From: Streptomyces sp. Tue6028
GTDB lineage: Bacteria > Actinomycetota > Actinomycetes > Streptomycetales > Streptomycetaceae
Assembly (NCBI RefSeq): GCF_002300165.1
Contig: NZ_MLCE01000003.1
Span: forward strand, 186,001-250,000
Direction: 5' to 3'
Length of the DNA stretch: 64,000 bases
Numbering within the stretch: position 1 is the first letter of the stretch; every line of letters begins with the position of its first letter. The position numbers and the translations under genes were made by a program. This document shows, piece after piece, positions 15,276 through 25,700 of the stretch. The notes below the pieces were generated by a model, which did no database searches, had not been told where the DNA came from, and saw only the letters and a program-made list of their open reading frames with translations.

Positions 15276-18109
15276 CGCTTGTGCTCCGTGAGGGTGGGGG
15301 TGCGGCGCAGGTCGAGGAGGTCCGCGGCGGCGCGGGCGAAGGGGCCGAGCAGTCCGCGGCCCACTTCCGCGCCGAACCAGGCGAGCCAGGTGAGTTTGGC
15401 GGCGCGCTTCTCCGGGCCGGTCAGGCGCGGGTCGACCTTGATGCCGTCGATCTGGTCGCGCACGTAACGGTCGGCGGGTACGACCATCTCGCCCGCCAGA
15501 GTGGCCGGTTCGCCCTCGCGGCCGATCTCGACGGTCAGCGCGCGGGCCTGCCGCCAGACGTCGCGGCGGGCCCGCGCGTACTTGTGGCCCTCCAGCCACC
15601 AGCTCCCGCCGTCCGCGTCCCGCAACGACAGCCTGTAGCGCAGGAGTTGGTGGCGCATCCCGTGCTCCTGCGGAATGCCCTCCTCGGGGCGCACCCAGAG
15701 GTCGCCGACCTCGACCGTGAGCGGCTCGGGGTGCAGGGCAGTGCAGGTCAGCGTGCCGGCGACGTCCACCCGTCGCTCCTTCACGAGCTGGTACATGCTC
15801 GCGATGGACAGGGTGAGCGCCATGGAGCAGGGCACCTCGGGCGGCGCGCCGACCGGGCCGACGCTTCCTTCGGTCGTCTCGGCGAACCAGAGGTACGGCT
15901 GGTCGTCCTTGCCGGGCAGCCGGGCGAGACCGTCCTCGGCGAGCCGCTCGAACGTGCTGAGCTGGGCCCGCGCGTCGTAGCGAGCCGCCCCCGGCAGTCC
16001 GAGCGACTCGACGAGCGCCGTCGTCCGGTCGTCGGTGGCCGCCGGTCCGGTGAGGGTCGCCTCGCACAGCTTGAGGGCGGTGGGGCTGCGCAACACACGG
16101 CCGAGGAAGGCGAGTTCGGGCACCGGTTCGGCGTCCAGGCGGGCCAGGGTGTCGGCGCGCCACTCGTCCCAGCCCTGCACGCGCACATGCATGCCGCCCA
16201 GCGCCATGTCGCGTACGACGTCGTCCAGGGTGTTGGGCACACCGGTCAGGTTGTAGTCGTACCCCCAGGCGTCGGGGTCGCACACGGCGGCGACCGCGAC
16301 GCGGCTGACCCAGTCGACCGGGGCCGCGTTCAGGTGCCGGAAGGCGGGCACGGTGCGGAAGCGGCCGAAGGCGGAGATGAGGCCGCTGCTGAGGTCCTGG
16401 GGGTTGTAGGCGCCGGTCCTGGTGTGACCGCCGATGCCGCCCGGGCGCAGAGCGGTGACCACGAGGCCGTGGTCGCGGGCCCGGCGGAGCGCGACCTCGG
16501 CCGCCCACTTGCTCTGGTCGTACCCGGAGACGAGACGGTCGATGCGGGCGAGGGGGTCGTCCTCGCCCATCGAGGCGATGCCGACCTCGTTGAAGACGGC
16601 GATCGAGGAGATGTGATGGAGCGGTTTGGGCCGTCCGGTCGCGGCGAGCTCGGCGAGGGCCAGGGCACCGAGGACGTTGCTGCGCCGCAGCGATGGGTAG
16701 CCGCGCAGGAAGTCGACGGCCGCCGCCACACCGACGACGCTGTCCAGTTCGTGGGCGAGGGTGTCCCACAGCTCGTCGGACAGGCCGAGCCGTGGGCTCC
16801 GGATGTCGCCGGGCAGCACCGTCACCCGGCGGCGGACCTCCGACGACCAGGGAAGCCGGTAGCTCCTGAGCTGCTCGCCGAGCCGTGCGGTGGCCGACTC
16901 CTCGTCCGCGGCGCGCACCAGGCAGTGGACGTGGGCGTCGGTGTGCCGCAACAGGTCCAGCAGCATGTGGCCGCCGAGGAAGCCGGTGGCGCCGGTCAGC
17001 AGGACCCGGCGGGGCGGCAGCGGTTCGGGGGCGCCGGTCCAGGGGAGCCGGTCCGCGAGCGCGAGGTCGGCGAGGATCTGGTCCAGATCCTCCGGGCGCG
17101 CCGTGGCGAACGCGGCGGCGCGGCCGTCGGGTGCGGAGGCGGCCGCCGTGAACGGCGGGGTGTGCGGGGACGGGACGGGGAGGGGGCCTGGGGCTACGGC
17201 GGGGAGCGGACGTGTTGGGGGCGCGGGCCGCGGGCCGGCGGGGCGCGTCGGGCGGGTGCCGGCGGTGGCCGCAGGGCGGGTGGTCACGGCAACTGCCCGG
17301 CCGTCGGGGGGCGTCACGAGGCCAGTGGACGCGCCGCCCGCCCGACCGTCCACCGGAGCGGACGGCGCGGCTGGACTCGGCTCGACCACCGGGGTTTCCG
17401 GCGCGATCGCGAGGGCGGTTCCGGATCCGGTGGCCGGGAGCCACCGTCGTGCCAGGCTGAGCGGACGGGCGTCGGCGAACACGTCGTCCAGACCGACCTC
17501 CGTCCCGAGTATCCGCTCCAGCTCCGCGACGAGTTCCACGGCGCCCACGGAGCTGCCCCCGGCGTCGAAGAAGTCCGCGTCGAGCGGCAGTTGCCCGTCG
17601 GGCACGTACGGAGCCGCGGCGGCCGCGATGGCGGCGGCCAGCGCGTCCACGTCCCGCAGGGCGTCGGCGCCGCCCGCGTGGAGCGGCGCCGGGCCGGATG
17701 CCCCGCCGCTGCCGGGCGACTCCGTATCGGTACTGCTGCCGGAGGCCGTGCCGACGCCGCTGCCGGAGGCCGCACCGGGTGAATTCCCCTCGCTCCGGGC
17801 ACCGGAAGCCGTGCCGCTGCCGGGTGCATCGGCACCCGCGCCGGAGCCGGAGTCCGTCCCCGGCCCCGGCTGTGTCGCCGTCGCCCCCGCCCCGGCGGTG
17901 TCGCCGTCACCATGGCTCGCGGGGCCGGGTACGCCCACGGCGACCGCGGCATCGGCCGGAGCGTGCGGGCCGGTTCCCGGCGGTGTGGTGGCCGACCGGA
18001 CCCTGGCCAGCAGGGCGTCCACGTCGAGCCCTCCACCGCCCCGCTCGATCGACTCGGCGGTCGCGCGCTGCCCGGTCTGCGCCGGGGCGTCGTCGTTCAC
18101 GTCAGGCAT
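15272..18109 (-). CDS. ACP-thioester reductase with C-terminal lipid-handling-like domain
   Basis: 945 residues. A Gly/Ser/Ala-rich linker (about 40-145) precedes a carrier domain (about 150-235) with phosphopantetheine site FFDAGGSSVGAV, Ser187. A Pro-rich linker follows, then a thioester reductase (about 365-715) with NADPH loop TGATGFLGG (372-380) and catalytic Tyr530/Lys534 in GYDQSKW. The last 200 residues (about 735-945) resemble the beta domain of GMC-oxidoreductase/hydrolase fusions (YRLSLRDADGGSWWLEGHKY). The carrier is of the GGxS type that partners condensation domains, so it should be the missing acceptor ACP for the C and FkbH domains at the end of the PKS. The reductase would release the product as aldehyde or alcohol. 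Start ATG has GAAGGG upstream; 76 bp follow the PKS stop. Confidence 0.9.
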   Translation of the reverse strand: MPDVNDDAPAQTGQRATAESIERGGGGLDVDALLARVRSATTPPGTGPHAPADAAVAVGVPGPASHGDGDTAGAGATATQPGPGTDSGSGAGADAPGSGTASGARSEGNSPGAASGSGVGTASGSSTDTESPGSGGASGPAPLHAGGADALRDVDALAAAIAAAAAPYVPDGQLPLDADFFDAGGSSVGAVELVAELERILGTEVGLDDVFADARPLSLARRWLPATGSGTALAIAPETPVVEPSPAAPSAPVDGRAGGASTGLVTPPDGRAVAVTTRPAATAGTRPTRPAGPRPAPPTRPLPAVAPGPLPVPSPHTPPFTAAASAPDGRAAAFATARPEDLDQILADLALADRLPWTGAPEPLPPRRVLLTGATGFLGGHMLLDLLRHTDAHVHCLVRAADEESATARLGEQLRSYRLPWSSEVRRRVTVLPGDIRSPRLGLSDELWDTLAHELDSVVGVAAAVDFLRGYPSLRRSNVLGALALAELAATGRPKPLHHISSIAVFNEVGIASMGEDDPLARIDRLVSGYDQSKWAAEVALRRARDHGLVVTALRPGGIGGHTRTGAYNPQDLSSGLISAFGRFRTVPAFRHLNAAPVDWVSRVAVAAVCDPDAWGYDYNLTGVPNTLDDVVRDMALGGMHVRVQGWDEWRADTLARLDAEPVPELAFLGRVLRSPTALKLCEATLTGPAATDDRTTALVESLGLPGAARYDARAQLSTFERLAEDGLARLPGKDDQPYLWFAETTEGSVGPVGAPPEVPCSMALTLSIASMYQLVKERRVDVAGTLTCTALHPEPLTVEVGDLWVRPEEGIPQEHGMRHQLLRYRLSLRDADGGSWWLEGHKYARARRDVWRQARALTVEIGREGEPATLAGEMVVPADRYVRDQIDGIKVDPRLTGPEKRAAKLTWLAWFGAEVGRGLLGPFARAAADLLDLRRTPTLTEHKR

Positions 18110-18185
18110 GAGAACCCTTCACGGTGTGCACGGTCGTGTTCTTCACTGCTGCCGCCGGGAGGCCGGCTCCTGCTCGCCGCGGACT

Positions 18186-19780
18186 TCACGGCTGCCGCCA
18201 GGAGCGGAAGGCCCGCAGCTGTTCCGGTGCGACCACGCTCTCCAGCCGCTCGTCGTCCGGATCGCCGCCGCCGAGCGCGGCGAGGAGCCGGCGGGCGGGC
18301 GCATTGCGCGGGGTGCGCTCCGCGGTCAGCCGCACCTTGGCGCAGCCGAGCCGCTCGGCGTGGTCGGCCAGTCGGCGCAGCAGGTGTTCCTCGACGCCCC
18401 GGCCGAGCGCGCGACAGCTCAGCATCCAGGCCAGTACGTCCAGTTGGTCGCCCTCGGCGCGAACGGCGAGCAGCCCGATCTGGCCGTAGTCGCCGAAGCG
18501 GTCCCGGGCCGCGGCCGTCCACACCTCTCCGCGCTCCCGCCACCGGGCGAGGTCGCCGCCGTCGGCGGACCGCGCTCGGAGGGTGAACTGATTCGTGCGG
18601 CGTACGAGTTGCTCGGCCCGCGGCACGTCCGTACCGCTCAGCTCGCGGATGTCGACCTCCAGACCCAGTTGGTCGAGGAACTCCTCGAATCCGGCCTGGT
18701 CGCGTGCGGCGTCCCGTTCCCGTTCCTGTTCGTAGAAGCGGGCCCGAAGTGCGTCCTCGGCGGTAGCCGCGGCCGGGACCAGCGGCCACAACCGGCCGAG
18801 GAACTCCTCCAGTTCGGCGACCGGTGGGCAGGTAACCGACAGCACCTGAGGCAGTGCCGACCGCACCCCCGCGATCTCCACCGGGTTGTCGTCGAGGAAC
18901 AGGAAGCTGTCCGGTCCCAGGTTGAGCGTGCGCGCCACCTGGGCGAGACGGCCGGCCTTCGGGCCCCAGGCGGCGGAGAGCACGCTGAAGTGCTCGGCCT
19001 TCAGGAGGCTTTCGGGCCGGTCGAGGACGGACCGGACCGTGTCCTCGTCGTTGTTGCTGACCAGCACCAGCAGCGCACCCGCGGCACGCCAGTCGAGCAG
19101 CCGCCGCGCCAGCAGGGCGCGCGGGCCGGTCAGGTCCACGGCCGACGGACCGATCTCCCCTGCCACTCCGCCCCACAGGGTCTCGTCGCCGTCCACCGCG
19201 ATCACCTTCGGCGCGGCACGGCGTACGGCCCGGACGACGTCGGCCAGGCTCAGGGCCACCGCCGCCTGGAAGCGTGGGGTGAAGGGGAGGTGGACGAGGC
19301 GCTCGGTGCGCTCGTCGAAGCGGTCCTCGACGGCGTGCCGACGAGTCCAGTCGTCGGGCCGGAGCACCGCGACGCCGGACAACTCGGCGAGATCAGAGGC
19401 AAGTTCGCGCTCCCAGCGGGCGAAGCGGTCCTCCTCCTCGCGGGCGGACGGCAGGAAGCCGACGATCAGCGGCTTCCGGGTCCGCTCGGTCAGGTCCCGC
19501 ACCGCGGCGGGGTACGCGGCGCGCAGCTCGGCGAGCAGCCCGTCGTCCACCGGCCCGAACCGCGTCAGATCCGCCGCGCGCAGCAGCACCACGCCGATCT
19601 CCACGGCCGGGTCGGCGAGGACACCCGACGGGTCCCGCAGGGCGGCGAGGACCTGGTGATACGGGGCTTCCGTGACCGTGAGGCCGCCGTCCGGGGTGTC
19701 GTCCCACAGCGCCGCTTCACACAGGCGGGGCAGGTCACCGAGGGCGAAGGTGGCCGCGAGGGCGAACGCACGCGGCACGG
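18186..19780 (-). other. FkbH-like (HAD-IIIC) domain at the PKS C-terminus
   Basis: Part of the PKS polypeptide. N-terminal subdomain (about 4278-4465, ALAATFALGDLP and APYHQVLAALRDPS) and HAD core with DGDETLWGG (Asp4473, Asp4475). Motif II is VSNND (4517-4521), motif III Lys4551 in WGPKAG, and the acidic pair is in FLFLDDNPVE (about 4573). A GNAT-like tail contains FGDYGQIGLLAV and MLSCRALGRGVEE. Family members dephosphorylate 1,3-bisphosphoglycerate and pass the glyceryl group to an ACP. Known relatives read C-S-K-N at motif II; here the Cys is Val and the Lys is Asn, so substrate or mechanism may differ. Confidence 0.8.
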
Positions 19781-22700
19781 TGGCCTCCGCGCTCGTACCG
19801 CTGCCGCTACCCCTCGCGTCGACTGCCGCAGCTGCGTCTCCCGCGGCGCCCGCCGTCGCCGTGCCCCTCGCGGCACTGGTCGTCGCCGTGTCTCCCGCAC
19901 CGTCCGCCGTCGCCGTGCCTCTCGCGGATTCGACCGTCGTCGTCGGATCCTGCGCCGCCTCGGCGAGCAGGCGCAGGAACTCCTCCCCGAGTCCGGTGGA
20001 GGTGGCCGCGTCGAGGATGTCGAGGTTGTGGTCGAGCCGGACGCGGCGCGCGTCGGGCGTCATGGTGACCATCAGGTCGAGGTCGGTGTAGCCGGTCCCG
20101 GCCGGGAGCACTTCCAGGTGGGTGAGGCCGGCCGCCGACGAGCGGACGTAGTTGAAGTACACCTCCACCAGCGGGGCTTCGGGGCGGTGCAGCCCCTGCG
20201 AGGCCAGGGCCGGCAGGACGTCGGAGAACATGGCGCCCCGGGCGAGGATGCGGTCGAGGCCGCTGTCGGTGCGGCGCACCACGTCCTCGACACGTTCGTC
20301 CGCCCCGGCGCGGGCCGGGAACGGCACCGGCACGCCGAAGAAGCCCACGGCGTCGTGCGCGTCGGCGTGGATGCGGGTGTCCACGGGCACGGCGAGGACG
20401 AAGCGCTCGCGCTGCCGCGTCCTCGCGAGCAGCACGGTGAGGACTCCGAGGCAGAAGGCGGCGGGGGTGACGGCGAGCCGGCCCGCCGCCTCCGCCACGT
20501 GTTCGGTGAGCCCGGCGGGGATCTCCAGGGTGACGCTGCCGGCACGGTACGCGCGGGTCCTCGGGCGGGGCCGGGCGAGGGTGAGGTCGAGTCGTTCGCT
20601 GCCGTGGAAGGCCTCGCGCCACTCGGTGACCGCGGTGTCGCCGCCCGGCTGCTGGGCCTCGATGAGCAGGTCGATGTCGCGGTTGGTGACGTCGTTCCCG
20701 AGCGGGGTGCCGGACAGCTCGGCGTCGATCTCCCCGGCCACGAGCAGCAGCGACTGGAGGTCGCTGACCGCGTGGTGGGCGCCGAACACCAGGATCTGGC
20801 CGTGCGCGCCGCCGTCGAGCAGTTCGAACCGCCACAGCGGCGGCCGGGCCAGGTCGAAGGGCGGCTCCAGCAGCTCCTTCAGCCGGGCCGCGGCGTCGAG
20901 TCCGGCCGGGTCGTCCATGGTGGTCCAGCGCAGCAGCGGTGTGGCGAGCTCCCGGTCGACGCGCAGCCGCCTCCCGGCCTCGCTGTCGCTGACGATCGCC
21001 GTGCGCAGTGCGGCGTGCCGTCCGGCGAGGCGGGTGACGATGCCGGTCAGTGTCTCCCGGTCGGTGGGTGCGGTGAGCCGGACCGCGAGGCCCACGGCGT
21101 GCGCGGCGTCCGGCATGCCCGGCCGGGCGCTGCGCAGGAGGCGTACGACGTCACGGGTGACGGGTCGCAGTTCGGTCTCCGGCACGCCCGTCGGCGGGTG
21201 GGCCGCCGTGCCCTCCCGGTTATCCGGTGCCGAGGTCGGGCGTTCCGGCAGTGCCTCGCCCAGGGAGCCTGCGAGAGAGCGGATGTCGCTCGCCGAGAAC
21301 ATCTCGGCCGTCGGGAGTTCGACGCCCAGTTCCCGGGCGAAGGCGTTGCGCAGCCGCACCAGCATCAGGGAGTCGAGGCCGAGTTCCTTCAGGGCCGTGG
21401 TGGCGGACACGTCCACGACGCCTCCGGCGACCTCCTCGACCCGGGCGCGTACGTACGCCTCCAGCCAGGTGGCGCGGTCGTGGCCCGGCGTCGCCTCGAA
21501 CACCTTCCTGACGAGGCCGTCCAGGTCCGCCGTGCGCGCCGGCGCGGCCACGAGGTCGGCGAGCACCGGGCGGGAGCGCGCCACGTCCGGGGCGAGCGCC
21601 AGCATCTCCCAGTCCAGCGCCATGGGCGCGAGCTGACGGCGTGCGGTGCCGAGCACGCGCTCGAACATGTCGCCGCCGTCCTGCGGTGAGAAGGCGAGCA
21701 GGCCCGAGCGGCCGGTCTCCGCGGCCCGGGTGCCGGACTCGGCGACCATGCCGACTCCCGCCCAGGCACCCCAGTCGAGGCTCAGCGCGCGGCGGTCGGT
21801 GCGGGAGAGGTGATGGGCCCAGGCGTCGAGGAAGGCGTTGGCCGCCGAGTACGGGCTCTGTCCGGCCGAGCCGAGGAGTCCGGCCGCGGAGGCGAAGAGG
21901 ACCAGGTTCCCGGCCTCCGGGACGAGTTCGGTGAGCAGGGCGGTGCCCAGCACCTTGGGGGCGAGGACGCCCAGGACGCGTTCGTCGGTCAGCCGGGCCA
22001 CGGTGGCGTCGTCGAGCACACCGGCGGCGTGGACGACCCCGGCGACCGGGCCGGCTTCGCGTCGCAGGGCGTCCAGGGCGGCCGAGAGGCCGTCGCGGTC
22101 GGCGACGTCGGCGCGTACGAGGTGCACGGTGGCGCCCCGCTCCTCGATGCCGCGGATCCAGTCCCGGGTGTCCGCGTCGGGCGTGCCCCGGCTCATCAGG
22201 GCGAGTCGGCGGGCGCCCCGCCGGGTCAGCCGTTCGGCGACGACGCGTCCGAGACCGCCCAGGCCACCGGTGACGAGGTACACGCCGTCCGCGGTGACGG
22301 CGCCGTGCCCGCTCTCGTCGGCGCGGGTGCGGGCCAGGCGGGGCACGAGGCGGCCCGACTCCCGCAGCGCGACGAGGCGTTCGTCGTCGGCGTGCCTCAG
22401 CTGTGTCCACAGGGCGTCGGTGCCGCCTTCGGACGGCAGGTCGACGAGGGTGGTGGACAGCTCGGGGTACTCCTGCGCGACGGCCAGCCCGAACCCCCAG
22501 GCGAGCGCCTGCTCGGGGTGCGTCACCTGTTCGCTGCCTCCCGCGGCCTGGCTGCCCCGTGCGATCACGAACAGCCGGGGGGCCGGGCCCCGGGTGCGGT
22601 CGGTGAGGGTGCGTACGAGATGCAGCGTGCTCAGGCAGCACAGCCGGGCCGACTCCTCGGCCGTGCCTGCGTCCGTGACGGGCGGGGCGTCGAGGGCGGA

Positions 22701-25700
22701 GAGCTGGACCACCCGCTCGGGCGGTGTGTCGGCGAACGCCTCGTCCAGCAGCCGGGCCAGCTGGCCCGGGTCGGCCGGGTCGAGGACGTACCGGCCCGGT
22801 CCTTGCCTGCGGAACGTGTCGCCGCGACGGGCGATCACATGGGGCACCGAGGTGCCGAGCCGTTCGGCGAGTTCGTCGGCCGTCCCGGTCTCGTCGGCCA
22901 GGATCAGCCAACTGCCCTGCGGGGGCGGCGGCTCCTGTGCGGCCGGCCGGGGCTGCCAGCGGGTCTCGAACAGCGCGCCGTCCAGTGGTGACAGTGCGGT
23001 GAGCTCGAAATCCACTGCCTCCAGGACAAGTTGTTCGTCCTGGTCCCAGAGCCGCAGGTCCAGGGTCGCGGTGTCGCCGTCCAGGGACCGCAGGACGCAG
23101 GTGACCCACACGGGGGTGGTGCGCAGCCCGGTGAAACGGAGCCGTCCGACGCCGGCGGGCACGAAGGCCCGTTCCTGCGGGGCACCGGCCGGCAGGGCGG
23201 CGCTGTGGAAGGCGGCGTCGAGGACCGCGGGGTGCAGCAGGTGGCCGGCGGCGGCCCGGTCGGCGAGGCGGCCGAGCGCCGCGGTGTCCGTGCGGTGGCC
23301 CGCCTCCAGGCCGCGGAAGGCGGGGCCGTACTCGATGCCCAGGGCGGCGAGGCGTGCGTAGACGGCGGGCAGGTCCGCTTCCTGCGAGCACCGTTCGCGG
23401 AGCGCGCGGGGCGTCTCGTACGCCTCGCCGATGGCTCCGACGGTGGGCGCCGCGGTGGGTTCGGCCTTGGACTCCGCGGTGGCTTCGGCCTTGGACTCCG
23501 CGGTGGCTTCGGCGGCGGATCCCCCCATGGCGTCAGCGGTGGACTCCGCCGTGGGTTCGGCGGTGGACTGCTCCGTGAGCTCGCCGGTGTCGACAACGAG
23601 GCGTCCGGCGACGTGCCGCTGCCAGCGCGCGGGCCGTTCCCCCGCGGTCGCCGAGGCGATGGTGAAACTCCGGGAACCGTCGGCGGCGGGCCGCAGGACC
23701 AGTTGCAGTCGTACCGGCCGGTCCTCATCGAGGCGCAGCGGGTGGAGGAACCGCACGTCGGCGAGGCTCACTTCGGCTCGCCGCGTGTCGGGGCCGTCCC
23801 GCACGGCGGACGCGGCGGCCAGAGCCATGTCGAGGAACGCCGCACCGGGCAGCCACACCTCGCCGCCGACGCGGTGGTCGGTCAGATAGGCGAACCTGCT
23901 GTCGCGCAGGTCGATCTCGCTCTGGAAGAGGTGCCGGTCGGGCTCGTCGCTGGACTCGACGTGCGTGCCCAGCAGCGGTGAGCCGCCGCCGCTCGCGGGC
24001 GCCGGGGCCAGCCAGTGCCGTTCACGGGCGAAGGCGTACGTCGGCAGGTCGGTCCTCTGCCCCTCGGGGAACAACGTCCGCCAGTCAGGGGTGTACCCGC
24101 GCTCGTACAACTCCCCCAGCCTGCGCAGCAGGACGTCGCGTCCGTCCTGCCGGCGGCGCAGTGAGGCGACGCCGACCGCGTCGGTGCCCGCCTCGGCGGC
24201 CACCGCCTCGATGGACGGGAGGAGCGACGGGTGCGGGCTCAGTTCGACGAACCAGCGGTAGCCGTCGTCGAGCATGCCGCGGACGGTGTCGGCGAACCGG
24301 ACGGGTTCGCGGAGATTGGCGTACCAGTACGCGGCGTCGAGCAGGTCGCCCGGTACGGGTTCCGCGCGCACCGTCGAGTACAGCGTGGTCGGTGCCACGA
24401 TGCCCCGGATGCGGGAGAACCGGTCGAGCAGGTCCGCGCGGAGCGGTTCCATCAACGGCGTGTGCGAGGCGAACGGCGTCGACAGCGGCCGGGCCGGGAC
24501 ACTCCGCTCGTCGAGGTGCCGGCGCAGCTCGGCCAGGTCGTCCGCCCGGCCCGAGACGGCAGTGGAACGGCCGCTGTTGACCGCCGCGACGAAGAGCCGG
24601 CCGGCGTACGGCGCGAGCAGTCGCTCGACCTCGGCCCGCGGCAGTTCGACGGACAGCATGCCCCCCTCGCCGACCAGTGGTGCGACCGCTCCGGCGCGCC
24701 CGGTCACCACCCTCACGGCGTCGTCCAGAGTGAGGGCGCCCGCGACGTAGGCGGCGGCGATCTCGCCCAGGCTGTGTCCGACCACGGCGTCCGGGGTGAC
24801 GCCGAGCGCCCGCCAGCCGGCGGCCAGGGCCGCGTTCACCGCGAAGAGCACCGGCTGGAGGTACTCGGTCCGGTCGAGGGGGGAGAACTCCTCGGGCGCG
24901 CGCAGCACGTTGAGGACGGACCAGCCGGTGTGCCGGTGCACGACGGCGTCGATGCGGGCGAGCTCCTCGCCGAAGGCGGGCGACCCGGCCATCAACTCGA
25001 GGCCCATGCCCGGCCATTGGCCGCCGTGCCCGGCGAAGACGAACGCCACCTTGCCGGTGCTCTCCTCGCGTCGCGGTGCCAGCGGTGCCCGTCCCGCGGC
25101 CAGCGCGTCGAGCCGGGCGTGCAGCTCGTCCCGGTCGTGCGCGACGATCGCCGCGCGCCGCTCGAAGTGACTGCGGTGCCTGGCCAGCGTGTGCGCGGCA
25201 GCGGGCAACTCGTCACCGCCGCCGATGTGCCGGGCCAGCCGAGCGGCCTGCCCCCGCAGGGCGGTCCCGCCGCGCGCGGACAGCACGAACAGCGGCTGCC
25301 CCGGGGCGGGTTGCCCCTGCGGTACGGCTTCCTCGGCGCGGGGAGCCTCCTCCACGATCACGTGTGCGTTGGTGCCGCTGATACCGAAGGCGCTCACGCC
25401 GGCACGCCGGACGCGCTCGGCGGAGGCGGGCCAGGGCACCTCGTCGCGCAGCAGCCGCAGCCCACTGTCCTCCCAGTCGACGTGGCGGCTCGGCGTGTCG
25501 GCGTGCAGGGTGCGCGGCAGCACCTGGTGGCGCAGCGACTGCACGACCTTCATCAGCCCGATGACGCCCGAAGCGGCCTGTGCGTGACCGATGTTGGACT
25601 TGAGCGAGCCCACGTGGAGGGGTCGTCCGGCGGGACGGGAACGGCCGAAGACCTCCGACAGGGCGTTCGCCTCGATCGGGTCGCCCAGCGTCGTGCCCGT

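Noticed and set aside
16890..21689. 1599-residue open frame on the plus strand opposite the PKS
   Set aside because: Shadow of the PKS and reductase genes; Arg/Gly/Val-rich translation without domains.
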